DNA of 61,572 bases from Streptococcus sp. (GCA_030528055.1 JAUMZQ010000015.1:1-61572), one strand, 5' to 3'. Counted from the stretch's first letter, positions 47,955 through 59,647 are shown. A program made the numbers and translations. The notes: a model not told the origin generated them from the letters alone.

Positions 47955-48703
47955 TACCAATTTACCTCATAAGCAATATACTCATGTGAAAAAGCATACC
48001 CTAATTTTTCTGCTAAATAGAGAGAAGCAAGATTATGAGCATCCCAGCTAGGATAGAGATTTTGCTCTAGGCAAGATAAAATTAACTTAGCAGCTACAAT
48101 CGTTGCCAATCCTTGCTTTCGATACGCTTCACGCGTATCAATCTCAATTTCTATTCCCCCATCGTAGTAAGAAAACGATGAGGCTCCTGAAATAATTTTA
48201 TCTCCATCAAGAATAAGATATCCTAACCCATTTTGTTCATAGTCTTCATAATTTTTGTAGTTCGCCACTAAATCCCTTAACCATTCTTCTCCCAAACATT
48301 TGTGGTAATAATCTTGGTTGATTCTAATAAGTTTATATTTCTGAGACAAATTGTTAACAAATGATTCTAATTTTAATTTATCAAACTTCGTATCTTTTTT
48401 TGTGGCATAACGCAGAAATTTTTTCACTCGTCCTAGTCCTGGGTAGTGATTTTCAATTAGTAGAGACCAGCCTTTATCTTGTGGCACCAAAATAATATCT
48501 TCACCTTGATAATATTTGATTAACGTTTCATCAGGTTTACCAGCAAGAAAACCAAAGCAACCATATCGACCGATTTTAGCAATGGCTGACTTGGGTGAAG
48601 CCAGATTATCTGTTTTGATTTCTCCCATTTTTTCTTGCAAACATGACCAAATCAATGTTTCTTCCCAGTCAGCAAATAATTGGCAAACTCTTTCGTCGGT
48701 CAT
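47954..48703 (-). CDS. GNAT acetyltransferase, ZmaR/PF12746-like
   Basis: 249 residues. The N-terminal half (SCLQEKMG ... GYGCFGFLAGKPDETLIKYY) resembles the GNAT_acetyltran family that includes zwittermicin resistance protein. The C-terminal GNAT core has IEIDTREAYRKQGLATIVAAKLI and ASLYLAEKLGYAF. Its ATG overlaps the purN stop by 4 bp. Substrate unknown. Pneumococcus has a different gene (vanZ-like) at this place. Confidence 0.8.
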   Translation of the reverse strand: MTDERVCQLFADWEETLIWSCLQEKMGEIKTDNLASPKSAIAKIGRYGCFGFLAGKPDETLIKYYQGEDIILVPQDKGWSLLIENHYPGLGRVKKFLRYATKKDTKFDKLKLESFVNNLSQKYKLIRINQDYYHKCLGEEWLRDLVANYKNYEDYEQNGLGYLILDGDKIISGASSFSYYDGGIEIEIDTREAYRKQGLATIVAAKLILSCLEQNLYPSWDAHNLASLYLAEKLGYAFSHEYIAYEVNW

Positions 48704-49242
48704 AGTAAACTCCTAATGACTTCAGGAAAAAGTTGATATTCTGCTTCATGAATTCGCATCTCAAAACTTTCAATGGTATCTGTTTCTAGTCGTGGCACGC
48801 GCACCTGTTTAATCACCGCACCTGTATCAATACCAGAGTCCACCCAATGAACAGTCACTCCAGATTCTGAAACACCGGCTTCCCAGGCATCTTCCACTCC
48901 GTGTGCTCCTGGAAATTCTGGCAAATAGGCTGGATGAATATTGATAATACGTCCTTCATAAGCTTGTAAAAAAGTCGGTCCAACAATCTTCATATAACCA
49001 GCTAAGCAGACCAAATCAATCTTGTGTTCATCAAGTAATTTGACAACCTCAGTCTCATAGGCAACTTTACCATCAAACTCTTTCAACTCAAAACTATAAC
49101 TTGGAACCTGTAAATTTTGAGCCCGTTCCAAAACATAAGCATCATGGTGATCCGAAATAAGCAATTCAACCGAAAACTGTTCTGCTATCACTTGAAAATT
49201 TGACCCATTACCACTTGCTAGTACCGCAATTTTTTTTGTCAT
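48700..49242 (-). CDS. purN: Phosphoribosylglycinamide formyltransferase
   Basis: 180 residues. Folate-dependent GAR transformylase. [16 protein letters not shown], the catalytic [18 protein letters not shown] and [13 protein letters not shown] are all present. Overlaps purM by 4 bp. Confidence 0.96.
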   Translation of the reverse strand: MTKKIAVLASGNGSNFQVIAEQFSVELLISDHHDAYVLERAQNLQVPSYSFELKEFDGKVAYETEVVKLLDEHKIDLVCLAGYMKIVGPTFLQAYEGRIINIHPAYLPEFPGAHGVEDAWEAGVSESGVTVHWVDSGIDTGAVIKQVRVPRLETDTIESFEMRIHEAEYQLFPEVIRSLL

Positions 49243-50258
49243 TTTATAACCACACTCTTGTCTTTTTTAGCTATAATTTGACCCATTTCATAGACCTCTT
49301 CTGAGAGTAGTTTCTTGACTTGATCCACATTTTCAGGACTCACAGCTAACATCAAGCCGATCCCCATATTAAAGATTTCAAACATCTCTTCGTGAGGGAT
49401 ATTGCCATATTTTTCCAAAGCTTTAAAAATCGGTAAGACAGGAACTTTTTCTTCGCTGATTTCTGCAGCCAAATTATCTGCGAACATGCGAGGTACATTT
49501 TCAATGAAACCACCGCCAGTGATGTGAGCGACTCCGTTAATTAAACCTGCCTTAATCAAAGGAAGAACTGCTTTCACATAGATACGAGTTGGCTCTAGTA
49601 AAACATCTTTCAAAGCTTTACCTTCCAGTTCTGGTAAAATTGTATCCCCCTCAAAATCTGCAAAAACGCGACGAACAAGCGAATAACCATTGGAATGAAT
49701 ACCACTAGATGCTAGACCGAGCAAAACATCCCCTGCTTTGACCTTACTACCATCAATGATTTGAGATTTTTCAGCAATACCAACAGCAAAACCTGCCAAA
49801 TCGTAATCTTCTTCACTATACATATCTGGCATTTCCGCTGTTTCACCACCAATGAGTGATGCTCCAGCTTGAACACAGCCCTCCGCAACTCCAGCGACCA
49901 CTTGTTCCAATTTAGCTGGATTATTTTTCCCCGTTGCAATATAGTCTAAAAAATAAAGTGGTTCTGCACCAGCAGCTATAATATCATTGACACACATGGC
50001 TACACAATCTTGGCCAATCGTATCATGTTTATTATATTTGATGGCAAGCATTAGTTTAGTACCCACTCCATCTGTTCCTGATATCAGTACTGGTTCTTTA
50101 ACATTTAACTGCGACAAATCAAACATTCCACCAAAACCACCGAGAGCCCCCATGACACCTGCTCTCTCTGTTCTAGCTACATGTTTTTTAATTCTTTCAA
50201 CAACTTCATATCCTGCCTCAACATCTACTCCAGATTGGGCATAAGCATTTTTAGACAT
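49239..50258 (-). CDS. purM: Phosphoribosylformylglycinamidine cyclo-ligase
   Basis: 339 residues from ATG 50258 ([20 protein letters not shown]), with AAAAGGA upstream. Makes [28 protein letters not shown] and [13 protein letters not shown] are signature blocks. It is separated from purF by about 125 bp without a visible gene. Confidence 0.96.
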   Translation of the reverse strand: MSKNAYAQSGVDVEAGYEVVERIKKHVARTERAGVMGALGGFGGMFDLSQLNVKEPVLISGTDGVGTKLMLAIKYNKHDTIGQDCVAMCVNDIIAAGAEPLYFLDYIATGKNNPAKLEQVVAGVAEGCVQAGASLIGGETAEMPDMYSEEDYDLAGFAVGIAEKSQIIDGSKVKAGDVLLGLASSGIHSNGYSLVRRVFADFEGDTILPELEGKALKDVLLEPTRIYVKAVLPLIKAGLINGVAHITGGGFIENVPRMFADNLAAEISEEKVPVLPIFKALEKYGNIPHEEMFEIFNMGIGLMLAVSPENVDQVKKLLSEEVYEMGQIIAKKDKSVVIK

Positions 50259-50383
50259 AAATCTTTTCCTTTTTATTGATAAACTGTGCAATGAGATAAA
50301 AAATCAATTCCAATCTCACTTATTCACAAATAATTCTTATACTACGAAAAATTGAAAGCAGTACGAATTAACTTGATGACTGT

Positions 50384-51823
50384 TTAATAAAAACTTGTTT
50401 TTTCTTTTAAGCTTTCTACATAACGTTCTTCGTAATCATAGAGCGAAGTTGGGTAATTTCCATCAAAGTAAGCAACACAAAGACCACCGTTTGGAGCATC
50501 TGTTTTCAAACCAACTGACTCTATCAAACCTTCCAATGATAGATAAGTCAAGCTATCTGCACCAATAATTTCACAAACTTCCTCAACCGTATGGTTGGCC
50601 GAAATCAATTCTCTTCGATTTTGAATATCAATTCCATAAAAACAAGGATATTTTAATTCTGGACTTCCAATTGCCACATGTACTTCTGCTGCTCCTGCAT
50701 CCCGTAGCAACTGTACAATGCGACGACTGGTTGTTCCTCGAACAATAGAATCATCAACCATGACTACTCGTTTGCCTTTAACAATACTAGAAACCGCCGA
50801 TAATTTCATACGAACACCTTGTTCTCGCAACTCTTGTGTTGGTTGAATGAACGTCCGTTGGATATATTGATTTTTTATAAGGCCCATTTCATTGGGCAAA
50901 CCAGATTCTTCAGAAAAACCAGAAGCTGCCGAAAGTGATGAATTGGGAACTCCAACTACAATATCAGCCTTGTGTTTAAATTCTTTAGCTAGACGGCGCC
51001 CCATACGTTTACGAGCAGCATGAACATTTACTCCATGAATTACACTATCAGGACGTGAGAAATAGACATACTCCATTGAACAAATAGCTAATTGTGTATC
51101 TGTTGTGAAGTGCTCGTAAGATATTCCGTTGTCATCAATAATAACAATCTCACCAGGCTCTACATCTCGAATCCATTCGGCTCCTACCACTTCAAAAGCA
51201 CAGGTTTCACTTGAAACTACCCAAGCACCATTTTTCATACGCCCAATAGAGAGCGGACGAAAACCATTGGGATCAAGAGCGGCATACAATTTATCTTCAG
51301 CCATCACTAAATAGGCAAATCCTCCCTTAACTTTATTAAGAGATTCTTTGAACTTGTCAAGGAAAGTTTCTTGTTGACTATGACGGATGAGGTGCATTAA
51401 AATTTCTGTATCTGAAGAACTAGCAAAAATAGAACCTTTTGCTTCCAATTCTTTTTTCAGTGATTCTGTATTCGTTAGGTTGCCATTGTGAGCCAAGCCC
51501 ATTTTCATATCAAAAAATTCAAATAAGAAAGGCTGAACATTATTGATGGAAGCTCCTCCAGCTGTTGCGTATCGAACATGCCCAATCGCTGCTTCACCTG
51601 TCAATTCTTCTAAATCTGCTGGATTTTTAAACACTTCAGCTACCAACCCTAAATCACGATGGCGTTTTAATTCTCCTTGATCATTAGAAAGAATACCTGC
51701 TCCCTCTTGACCGCGGTGTTGTAAACTTTGAAGTCCAAAATAAGTTACTTGCGAAGCCTGTGGATGACCCCAAATTCCAAAAATTCCACATTCTTCATTG
51801 AGTGATTTTACTTCGTATGTCAT
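50384..51823 (-). CDS. purF: Amidophosphoribosyltransferase
   Basis: 479 residues. First committed step of purine synthesis. An 11-residue propeptide (MTYEVKSLNEE) precedes the catalytic Cys12 (CGIFGIWGH). The PRPP loop is VVMVDDSIVRGTTSRRIV. Cysteines in the C-terminal region (YPCFYGID, GLCVAYF) match the iron-sulfur-type subgroup. Confidence 0.96.
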   Translation of the reverse strand: MTYEVKSLNEECGIFGIWGHPQASQVTYFGLQSLQHRGQEGAGILSNDQGELKRHRDLGLVAEVFKNPADLEELTGEAAIGHVRYATAGGASINNVQPFLFEFFDMKMGLAHNGNLTNTESLKKELEAKGSIFASSSDTEILMHLIRHSQQETFLDKFKESLNKVKGGFAYLVMAEDKLYAALDPNGFRPLSIGRMKNGAWVVSSETCAFEVVGAEWIRDVEPGEIVIIDDNGISYEHFTTDTQLAICSMEYVYFSRPDSVIHGVNVHAARKRMGRRLAKEFKHKADIVVGVPNSSLSAASGFSEESGLPNEMGLIKNQYIQRTFIQPTQELREQGVRMKLSAVSSIVKGKRVVMVDDSIVRGTTSRRIVQLLRDAGAAEVHVAIGSPELKYPCFYGIDIQNRRELISANHTVEEVCEIIGADSLTYLSLEGLIESVGLKTDAPNGGLCVAYFDGNYPTSLYDYEERYVESLKEKTSFY

Positions 51824-51861
51824 TCCATTTTCCCACTATTCTTTTATCGTTCAACAATTCT

Positions 51862-54800
51862 TCATTCTCCTGTAAAATATCTAACAGCACTCTCAAATAA
51901 CTTTTGATCTTTCTGCCCAGGAATGTTTTTAAAGAGTCCATTCTCATAACGTTCTGAATGTCCCATTTTCCCAATAATTTGACCGTTTTTACTATGAATG
52001 CCTTCAATGGCATAAACTGAACCATTTGGATTGTAGCGACTATCCATACTTGGTCGTCCATCAAAATCAACATATTGGCTCCAAATCTGACCATTGTCGC
52101 GCAAATCTACGAATTCTTCTTTTGTTACAACAAACTTTCCTTCTCCATGTGATACAGGAATGGAATGAATGTCTCCTACTTCTACACCCTTCAACCAAGG
52201 CGAATTTGTGTTAGCAATACGAGTTTCAACCATTTTTGCCACGTGCTGATTCGCATCATTGTAGAAAAGAGTTGGGCTCGTTTCATTGCTATCTTCAAAA
52301 TTACCATATGGAAGCAGACCAGATTTGACAAGTGCTTGGAATCCATTACAAATTCCAATAATCAAACCACCATCCTTGATAAACAGAGACAGAGCTTTCT
52401 TGACCTTTTCATTTAAAAGAATATTTACAATAAATTTAGCTGATCCATCTGGCTCATCCGCTGCCGAGAAACCTCCAGCAAAGAAAATAATATTCGCTTT
52501 ACTAATATTTTCAACCATCGTATCAACAGAATTTTCGATAGCTTTTTCATTTAAAGTTACAAAAGGAACAAGAGTAACCGTTGCTCCTGCTTGTTCAAAA
52601 GCCTTGGCAGAATCATATTCAGAATTAGTTCCCGGAAAAATAGGTATATAAACTAAAGGTTTTTTGATTATTGGCTTAGGTTGGATTTGTTGAGTTCCTC
52701 TCACAACTGGTACTTCATCAATTAATGTTTCTTGGGTAAATTCTGTCGGATAGATATCCTCTAGTGTCTCTTCAAAACTAGAAAGCAACTCAAACCCAGA
52801 AAGTTTTATATCATTTACTTGCATCTCAAAAGTCTCTATTGTTTGACCAATCTTGAGCGCGCCTTTGATTTCTTCTGGACTCGTAAAGAGGAAACCACCT
52901 AATTGTGCTGTTGTTACAGTTTCTATATCTTCAACTGTAACGTGAGCCCCAATACGATTTCCAAAACTCATTAAAGCTAAACTTTCAATCAAACCACCAT
53001 ATTTAATAGCCGAAGCTGCTGTGATAGAATGTGTTTTTTGAAGTTTAGAAAAAGTAGAAAATGAGTCTTTTATAGAAGCAAAATCAATTTCTTGCGTTAT
53101 AAACTGTCCTGGTAAATAATAGATGTTTTCACCAACCGTTTTAAATTCAGGAGAAAGAATACGATCTGTTGTTGAAGTTGTTACCCCAAAGGCCACCAAA
53201 GTCGGCGGAACAGTCAGCTCCTCGAATGTACCTGACATGGAGTCTTTTCCTCCAATAGAAGGAAGACCCAACTGAATTTGTGCTTCAATTGAACCAAGCA
53301 AGGCTGATACAGGCTTCCCAAATCTCTCTGCTTGTTTGTCCATTCGTTCAAAATATTCTTGATAAGAAAAACGAGCTTTTTCCCAATTGGTTCCCGTCGC
53401 TACTAGGCGAGCTGTCGCTTCAATGACAGCATAAGCAGCACCATGATAAGGAGACCACTCCGCCAAATAAGGATTGTAACCTTGAGCTATAGCTGACACG
53501 GTATTGGTCACTCCATTTTGAACTGGTAATTTTTGTACTGAGCTTTCCGTTGGTGTTATTTGATAACGACCACCAATCGGGTGATTTACCGTTGAACGAC
53601 CAACCGAACTATCAAAAATAGTCTGTAACCCCTTTTGACTAGTATGGTTCAAATCTGACAAGATTTTTTTCGTATCTTCCAACAAAGTTTTCTCAGAAGT
53701 TCTTACTTGATAAGGTATGCTAAGGTCCCCATCTACAACTTTTGCATCTACTACAACACGCACTCCATTCGTATCTAAAAAGCTACGTTCAATATCAACA
53801 ATTTTCTCATCATTCCAATACATCACAAGATTTGGTTTTTCTGTAACAGTCGCTACCACTACCGCAAGAATATTTTCTTTTTCAGCAGCAGAGATAAATG
53901 TTTCCACATCTTTTGGACGAACGACCACAGCCATTCGTTCTTGTGATTCAGAAATAGCAATTTCTGTACCATTTAATCCTTGATATTTGAGTGGGACCTT
54001 ATCCAGATTTATTTCTAAACCATCTGCCAACTCTCCGATTGCCACGCAAACTCCTCCGGCACCGAAGTCATTTGATTTTTTGATTAAGCGTGTAACGGCT
54101 TTATCACGGAAAAGACGTTGAATTTTTCGTTCTTCAATAGCATTCCCTTTTTGCACTTCCGCTCCAGCAGTTTCAACAGAGGTAACCGTTTGAACTTTGG
54201 AAGAACCAGTCGCTCCTCCAACTCCATCACGACCTGTTTTCCCACCTAATAAAATGACCACATCACCTGCTACAGGTTTTTCTCTCACTACATTTTCTTT
54301 TGGAGCAGCGCCTACTACAGCACCTAATTCCATCCGTTTAGCTACAAAACCTGAGTGAAAATACTCTTTTACATAGGTTGTTGCTAAGCCGATTTGATTT
54401 CCGTAGGAAGAATAACCATGTGCCGCTGTTTTTGAAATCACTTGTTGTGGTAACTTACCAGAACGAGTAGCCGCTATTGATTGAGTAATGTCTCCCGCAC
54501 CTGATATCCGCATTGCTTGATACACATAAGAGCGACCAGATAAGGGATCACGAATAGCACCACCAATACAAGTAGCCGCACCACCAAACGGTTCAATTTC
54601 AGTAGGGTGGTTATGGGTTTCATTTTTAAACATCAAAAGCCAAGGTTCTTTAACACCATTGACATCAACTTCTATTTCAACCGAACAAGCATTGATTTCA
54701 TCTGATACTTCCATATCATCCAATCGACCATTAGCACGCTCGTAACGACCAAATATAGTTGCCATATCCATTAAGGTTTGTGGTTTTTGATTTCGTCCCA

Positions 54801-55587
54801 ATTCCTCTCTCATAGCAAGATACTTACTGTAAGTAGCTTGTAGTTGTTGACGAAATTGAGAAGCAGAAAAGTCAATTTTTCGTAATTCTGTTTCAAAGGT
54901 TGTATGACGGCAATGGTCAGACCAATAGGTATCCAAAACTTTTAATTCTGTTTCTGTCGGAAAACGTTGGATAGACTTGAAATATTCTTGGATAAAGAGT
55001 AAATCTGCCACTTCCATGGCTAAGCCATGTTCTTTCTTATAAAGAGCAAAATCTTTTTCTGTATAATCTTTGAAAAAATTTAATACAGGGATTGTTTTCG
55101 CGGATTCAGTATAAGAACCAACTTCTATTTCTTTTTCAATGTCCTTAAAACGAGAATCTACTGGATTTAGTAAATATTTTTTTATCTCTTGTAAATCTGA
55201 TTGACTAATATCTTGGTTTATCAGATATAATTGAGCTGTTCTTACCAGTGTATCTGTTCCTGAACCCAATAAAAATAAAGCTTCTTGGGCACTGGCTGCA
55301 CGCTGATCAAACTGACCCGGAAGAGCTTCAATAGCAAAGAAAGCAGAAGTATTTAAACTGGTAACCACTTCTTCTTCAGATAAAATGTTATCTGTTACAA
55401 GTTCAGAAAACACATGCTTTTTAGCACGTTCCCAAAGAGATTCTGACAAATTAAAGACATCATAAACCTGTACAATACGAATATTTTTTAGACTAGTTAA
55501 TTGCAATTGATGTTGCAACTCTTGAGTCAAACTAGTTGATTTGATTTGAAAATCTGATTTTTTCTCAACAAAGATACGCTTATTCAT
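51862..55587 (-). CDS. purL: Phosphoribosylformylglycinamidine synthase, single-chain
   Basis: 1241 residues, the large fused form in which the synthetase and the glutaminase (PurQ-like) are one chain. DTYWSDHCRHTTF, FKNETHNHPTEIEPFGGAATCIGG and SIGGKDSMSGTF mark the synthetase. The class I glutaminase domain begins IPIFPGTNSEYDSA, and its nucleophile Cys lies in IIGICNGFQALVKSG. It starts 3 bp after the purC stop. Confidence 0.96.
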   Translation of the reverse strand: MNKRIFVEKKSDFQIKSTSLTQELQHQLQLTSLKNIRIVQVYDVFNLSESLWERAKKHVFSELVTDNILSEEEVVTSLNTSAFFAIEALPGQFDQRAASAQEALFLLGSGTDTLVRTAQLYLINQDISQSDLQEIKKYLLNPVDSRFKDIEKEIEVGSYTESAKTIPVLNFFKDYTEKDFALYKKEHGLAMEVADLLFIQEYFKSIQRFPTETELKVLDTYWSDHCRHTTFETELRKIDFSASQFRQQLQATYSKYLAMREELGRNQKPQTLMDMATIFGRYERANGRLDDMEVSDEINACSVEIEVDVNGVKEPWLLMFKNETHNHPTEIEPFGGAATCIGGAIRDPLSGRSYVYQAMRISGAGDITQSIAATRSGKLPQQVISKTAAHGYSSYGNQIGLATTYVKEYFHSGFVAKRMELGAVVGAAPKENVVREKPVAGDVVILLGGKTGRDGVGGATGSSKVQTVTSVETAGAEVQKGNAIEERKIQRLFRDKAVTRLIKKSNDFGAGGVCVAIGELADGLEINLDKVPLKYQGLNGTEIAISESQERMAVVVRPKDVETFISAAEKENILAVVVATVTEKPNLVMYWNDEKIVDIERSFLDTNGVRVVVDAKVVDGDLSIPYQVRTSEKTLLEDTKKILSDLNHTSQKGLQTIFDSSVGRSTVNHPIGGRYQITPTESSVQKLPVQNGVTNTVSAIAQGYNPYLAEWSPYHGAAYAVIEATARLVATGTNWEKARFSYQEYFERMDKQAERFGKPVSALLGSIEAQIQLGLPSIGGKDSMSGTFEELTVPPTLVAFGVTTSTTDRILSPEFKTVGENIYYLPGQFITQEIDFASIKDSFSTFSKLQKTHSITAASAIKYGGLIESLALMSFGNRIGAHVTVEDIETVTTAQLGGFLFTSPEEIKGALKIGQTIETFEMQVNDIKLSGFELLSSFEETLEDIYPTEFTQETLIDEVPVVRGTQQIQPKPIIKKPLVYIPIFPGTNSEYDSAKAFEQAGATVTLVPFVTLNEKAIENSVDTMVENISKANIIFFAGGFSAADEPDGSAKFIVNILLNEKVKKALSLFIKDGGLIIGICNGFQALVKSGLLPYGNFEDSNETSPTLFYNDANQHVAKMVETRIANTNSPWLKGVEVGDIHSIPVSHGEGKFVVTKEEFVDLRDNGQIWSQYVDFDGRPSMDSRYNPNGSVYAIEGIHSKNGQIIGKMGHSERYENGLFKNIPGQKDQKLFESAVRYFTGE

Positions 55588-55590
55588 TCC

Positions 55591-56304
55591 TTATTTCCCC
55601 ACAGCCTCTTGCAATTTCTTCAAAACAATTTCATAAACGTCCGTAATACTTCCTAAATTACGACGAAAAACATCCTTATCCATGTGGTTTCCTTTTGAAT
55701 CCCACAAGCGACTTGTATCTGGCGATATTTCATCAGCCAAGATAATATTTCCATCCTTATCTCGACCAAATTCTAGTTTGTAATCAATTAATGTTAAACC
55801 AATTTTAGCAAATAAATCTTTAAGAACAACATTGATACGACGAGTTTCTTCTTTCAAAAAGGCAATTTCCTTTTTAGTAGCAATTTTTAAAAATTCAACA
55901 TGTTCATCATTGATAAATGGATCATCCAAATCATCATTTTTGTAATAAAATTCTACAATTGGATTGTCCAATTTCATTCCTTCTTCCACACCAAATCTTT
56001 TAGAGAAAGAACCTGCTGTGTAATTACGCAAAACCACTTCTAAAGGAATAATTTCCACCTTATAGTTGGTTTGTTCTGTTTCTGAAAGTTGCTTAATAAA
56101 ATGAGTAGCAATCCCTGCTTTATTTAACTCCTCAAAAATCAAAGAAGAAATTTGATTATTCAGACGTCCTTTACCTTCTATCGTCTCCTTACGAGCACCG
56201 TTAAGCATTGTTGCTTGATCTTTGTAGCGTGCAATAATAATATCTTTGTCATCCGTAGAAAAAATATCTTTCGCTTTTCCCGAATATAACAAGCTGTTAG
56301 TCAT
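55591..56304 (-). CDS. purC: SAICAR synthetase
   Basis: 237 residues. [30 protein letters not shown] and [23 protein letters not shown] are family signatures. First gene of the purC-L-F-M-N-GNAT-GNAT-H unit. There is no comAB upstream, unlike pneumococcus. Confidence 0.96.
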   Translation of the reverse strand: MTNSLLYSGKAKDIFSTDDKDIIIARYKDQATMLNGARKETIEGKGRLNNQISSLIFEELNKAGIATHFIKQLSETEQTNYKVEIIPLEVVLRNYTAGSFSKRFGVEEGMKLDNPIVEFYYKNDDLDDPFINDEHVEFLKIATKKEIAFLKEETRRINVVLKDLFAKIGLTLIDYKLEFGRDKDGNIILADEISPDTSRLWDSKGNHMDKDVFRRNLGSITDVYEIVLKKLQEAVGK

Positions 56305-56337
56305 TTTAATATTCGCCTTTCGTACTTTTATACCTTT

Positions 56338-56366
56338 AGTCTACCATGTTAAAAGATATTTATCAA
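56338..56366 (-). promoter_or_regulatory. purC promoter
   Basis: Minus strand TTGATA (56361-56366), 17 bp, TAGACT (56338-56343). Two similar ACGGAWWTT-type words lie further upstream with CCG cores at 56374-56376 and 56393-56395, 19 bp apart. They could be PurR-activator boxes, but their match to the PurBox is poor. Confidence 0.55.
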
Positions 56367-56424
56367 GAAATATCCGTATGAGTTACCAAATTCCGTTTAA
56401 GATCAATAACAAGAAATAGAGCAA

Positions 56425-56453
56425 AAATAAAAAACTGGACAATGCCCAGTTTC
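56425..56453 (-). terminator. Terminator after acpP
   Basis: Minus strand AAACTGG-GCATTGT-CCAGTTT followed by TTTATTTTT, just after the acpP stop. Confidence 0.85.
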
Positions 56454-56460
56454 TAGTAGG

Positions 56461-56703
56461 TTATTTTTGTACTTTTCCATGAATATAAGTGACCACATCT
56501 GATAAAGTTGTAAAATGATCAATTGTTTCATCAGATATTTCAATCTTAAAAGTGTCTTCCAAGCTGATAATAAACTCCATTAAGTCTACTGAATCAACAC
56601 TCAAATCTTCTTTTAATTTCAGTTGTGGACTAATAATAAAATCTGTTGTTTGACGCTCTTTGATAATCTCTACAATTTTTGAATAAATTTCTTTTTCGCT
56701 CAT
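56461..56703 (-). CDS. acpP: Acyl carrier protein, plsX-linked paralogue
   Basis: 80 residues. The phosphopantetheine site is Ser38 in [18 protein letters not shown]. The protein is acidic and helical, as expected. It lies with plsX, as in pneumococcus, apart from the fab cluster, so it is probably the second ACP. Overlaps the plsX stop by 4 bp. Confidence 0.92.
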   Translation of the reverse strand: MSEKEIYSKIVEIIKERQTTDFIISPQLKLKEDLSVDSVDLMEFIISLEDTFKIEISDETIDHFTTLSDVVTYIHGKVQK

Positions 56704-57704
56704 TTTGATTCCTCTTTATCTGAAAATTCAATAACTGATTTTCCCACAACATCCGTTTCTAACATCGTACGAATTTGACAAATAGTACTATAGACTGCCT
56801 TTGCATCACTCGAACCATGAGTTTTGATAACTGGAGCTTTCAATCCAAATAAAACAGCGCCACCTGCACTAGAATAATCTAAGCTATCTTTCATGGAACG
56901 TAAACTATCTTTTAAAAATAAAGCTCCTAATTTTGCCTTCAATCCACCAGCAACAACCGACGATTTCAGTTGGCTCATGATTCCCATAGCAGTTCCTTCC
57001 ATTGTTTTCAAAACTGCATTTCCCGTAAAACCATCAGTCACCACTACGTCTGCAACATCTGACATTAAATCACGCGCCTCTACATTTCCGATAAAATTAA
57101 GAGTAGAATCCTCTGATAATAATTCATAGGTTTCTTTTCTCAAAGGATCCCCCTTGCTACTTTCTGTTCCATTATTGAGCAAGCCCACACGTGGAGATTT
57201 TATACCACGGACATTTTCAGCATAAAAGGATCCTAAAATAGCATATTGGTGTAAATGATGAGCTGTATTTTCTGCATTGGCACCCAAATCTAGCATATCA
57301 AATCCTTTTCCACTCACTGATGGAAGAGTAGACATCAGACCTGGACGATCAATATTTTTTATTCTTCCAACAATAAAGAAACCCGCAGCAAGTAAGGCAC
57401 CCGTATTCCCCGCAGAAAGCATTGCATCTGCTTCACCTGTTTTAACTGCTTTAGCTGCCAAAACCATACTAGACTTCTTTTTTTGTCGAATAGCTTTTGT
57501 AGGCTCGTCATCTGATTGGATTTTTTCATCTGTATGGACAATATGTACTCGATCTCTAACTTTCAAATAGGGTTCAATCTTATTTTCATCTCCATACAAA
57601 TAGATTTCAATATCCGAAAACTCATTTATGGCACGATTGGCACCTTCTACTAAAGCCTCTGGTGCGTGATCTCCGCCCATAGCATCAATGGCTATTTTTT
57701 TCAT
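56700..57704 (-). CDS. plsX: Phosphate acyltransferase PlsX
   Basis: 334 residues. Makes acyl-phosphate from acyl-ACP for phosphatidic acid synthesis. [37 protein letters not shown] and [14 protein letters not shown] are signature blocks. It overlaps recO by 20 bp. Confidence 0.96.
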   Translation of the reverse strand: MKKIAIDAMGGDHAPEALVEGANRAINEFSDIEIYLYGDENKIEPYLKVRDRVHIVHTDEKIQSDDEPTKAIRQKKKSSMVLAAKAVKTGEADAMLSAGNTGALLAAGFFIVGRIKNIDRPGLMSTLPSVSGKGFDMLDLGANAENTAHHLHQYAILGSFYAENVRGIKSPRVGLLNNGTESSKGDPLRKETYELLSEDSTLNFIGNVEARDLMSDVADVVVTDGFTGNAVLKTMEGTAMGIMSQLKSSVVAGGLKAKLGALFLKDSLRSMKDSLDYSSAGGAVLFGLKAPVIKTHGSSDAKAVYSTICQIRTMLETDVVGKSVIEFSDKEESK

Positions 57705-58482
57705 CTTGATTCCTTCTATCCTTATCTTTTAGAATATCTCCCCAAATATCTAGAGAGTCTATAAATTTTTTCGATTTGAGGTGGATTCCCACATATTCTT
57801 CGTAAAGTTGATCTATAATAATACGTAATTCTTTTTTTATATCTTTGCTCAGTGATATTGTTTCTATCTCACTCACTTGGATTTCTTGAAACTTACCTAA
57901 TAAATAAGAAATATTAGGATGCAGATGACAACGATGTTCGTCTCGCGAATAATGATCGGGACAAAGAACACTCCCATATTTAAAAGAAAAATCAAAGGCT
58001 TGATTCACCTTATGGCAGAAAGTACATTCATGAAAATTTAAAGAAACCCCAAAACGAGATAAAATTTGGATTTCAAAAATATTGGTCAAAATTTCATAAT
58101 CTAAGCCAGCATTCATTAATTCCAACGTTTTTTGTAAAAAGGCAAAAAGATTTGGATCTGGCTGATTGTCATGGATACTTGCATCAGCTAGAGCAGCAAT
58201 GTAAGTTGCATAACTCATAGTAAAGAGGTCCTCGTTGATATGATTATATACTGTCACATCCTGATAGTCCTCAATATAGCTCAGTGCTTCATCATTAATT
58301 TTCATTAACAAATCTGCCATCGTTAACGGTTGAATAATTGGAGCTAACTTTGAATTTCTCGCATGTTTAATGAAAAACATATGTTTCCCAGATTTTTCAG
58401 TAAAAATTTTAACTAGCTTATCATCTTCTCGAAAATTACGATTATAGAGAATTAATCCTTTACTATTAATGGACTTCAGCAT
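57685..58482 (-). CDS. recO: DNA repair protein RecO
   Basis: 265 residues. N-terminal OB-fold ([21 protein letters not shown]), a helical middle, and a zinc-finger-like CTFCHK ... LCPDH region. Helps RecA load in RecFOR repair. It overlaps the aminotransferase gene by 17 bp, so the genes are coupled. Confidence 0.93.
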   Translation of the reverse strand: MLKSINSKGLILYNRNFREDDKLVKIFTEKSGKHMFFIKHARNSKLAPIIQPLTMADLLMKINDEALSYIEDYQDVTVYNHINEDLFTMSYATYIAALADASIHDNQPDPNLFAFLQKTLELMNAGLDYEILTNIFEIQILSRFGVSLNFHECTFCHKVNQAFDFSFKYGSVLCPDHYSRDEHRCHLHPNISYLLGKFQEIQVSEIETISLSKDIKKELRIIIDQLYEEYVGIHLKSKKFIDSLDIWGDILKDKDRRNQDEKNSH

Positions 58483-59647
58483 GTTTCTCCATATATTCTT
58501 TCAGCCTTTTCATAGCTTCCTTAATTGTTTCCATGCTAGCAGCATAAGACAAACGAATATAGCCTTCTCCATATTGACCAAACGCTGCACCTGGAATGAG
58601 TGCAACAGCCTTTTTCTTTGCAAAATCTTGTAAAAAAGCAAAAGAATTTTGATGATATCCCTGAGGAATTTTAGCAAAAATGTAAAAAGCTCCATCTGGT
58701 TTAATAATCTTAAACCCAAGTTCCGCCATTTTCTGCATAATATAATCTCTGCGTTGTATATATTCCACTTTCATCGCTTCTGCATCATTTTTCCCTGCCG
58801 TCAAAGCCTCTATTCCAGCAAATTGTACCATTGTAGCTGCCGCTGTTACCAAATATTGATGACTTTTTATCAATTGAGCTGTTAAAATGGCTGGAGCAAA
58901 GATAAAACCAAGACGCCAACCCGTCATAGCGTGTGATTTAGACAAGCCATTAATCACAATGGTTTGGTCAGGAAGATATTCTGCTATCGACACATGAGCA
59001 TGATCAGTATAAGTTAGTTCTGAATAAACTTCATCGGAAACCACAAAAATTTCGTACCTTTTTAGTACTTCAGCAAATGCTGCAATCTGTTCTCTTGAGT
59101 AAGTAACTCCTGTTGGATTGGCAGGATAATTTAAGATAACAGCTTTTAATTTATCTCCTTGCTCCACAATTGCTTTTTCCAACATTTCAGGTGTCAAGAT
59201 AAAATCATTTTCTGTTGTATCAATTTCAACAACCTGAGCTCCCACTAAATTTACAATCGGCTCATACCCAGGGTAGGCCGGAGCTGGCAGAAGCACTACA
59301 TCATCTTCTTCTAAAATGGCTGTCAAGGTCGCTGATAGAGCTTCTGTTGCCCCAATTGTTACTAAAATTTCATTTTCAGGATTATAGATTAGATTATATT
59401 TTTCTTTTACAAAATCACTGGCAGCTTGTCGCAAATCAAGTAAACCACTCATGCCCGTGTAATGACTTTGATTGTTATCAATTGCTTTTTTAGCAGCTTC
59501 TTTGATATGCTCTGGAGTAGTAAAATCAGGTTCTCCCAAAGTTAAGCGAAGAATTCCCGGAATCGTTGAGATAGATTGGTCAAACTGACGAATCAACGAA
59601 ACTTCTATTTTTTCTAAATTTTTATTAAACTTTTTTGTTAAATCCAT
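58466..59647 (-). CDS. araT: PLP-dependent aromatic/aspartate aminotransferase
   Basis: 393 residues, fold type [40 protein letters not shown] and the lysine motif [17 protein letters not shown] are intact, as is the final [16 protein letters not shown]. The position before recO-plsX matches the pneumococcal aromatic aminotransferase. Substrate range cannot be read from sequence. Confidence 0.88.
   Translation of the reverse strand: MDLTKKFNKNLEKIEVSLIRQFDQSISTIPGILRLTLGEPDFTTPEHIKEAAKKAIDNNQSHYTGMSGLLDLRQAASDFVKEKYNLIYNPENEILVTIGATEALSATLTAILEEDDVVLLPAPAYPGYEPIVNLVGAQVVEIDTTENDFILTPEMLEKAIVEQGDKLKAVILNYPANPTGVTYSREQIAAFAEVLKRYEIFVVSDEVYSELTYTDHAHVSIAEYLPDQTIVINGLSKSHAMTGWRLGFIFAPAILTAQLIKSHQYLVTAAATMVQFAGIEALTAGKNDAEAMKVEYIQRRDYIMQKMAELGFKIIKPDGAFYIFAKIPQGYHQNSFAFLQDFAKKKAVALIPGAAFGQYGEGYIRLSYAASMETIKEAMKRLKEYMEKHAEVH

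Noticed and set aside
56310..56325. GGCGAATA just before purC
   Set aside because: First base does not fit the cin-box and it overlaps the purC ribosome-binding region.
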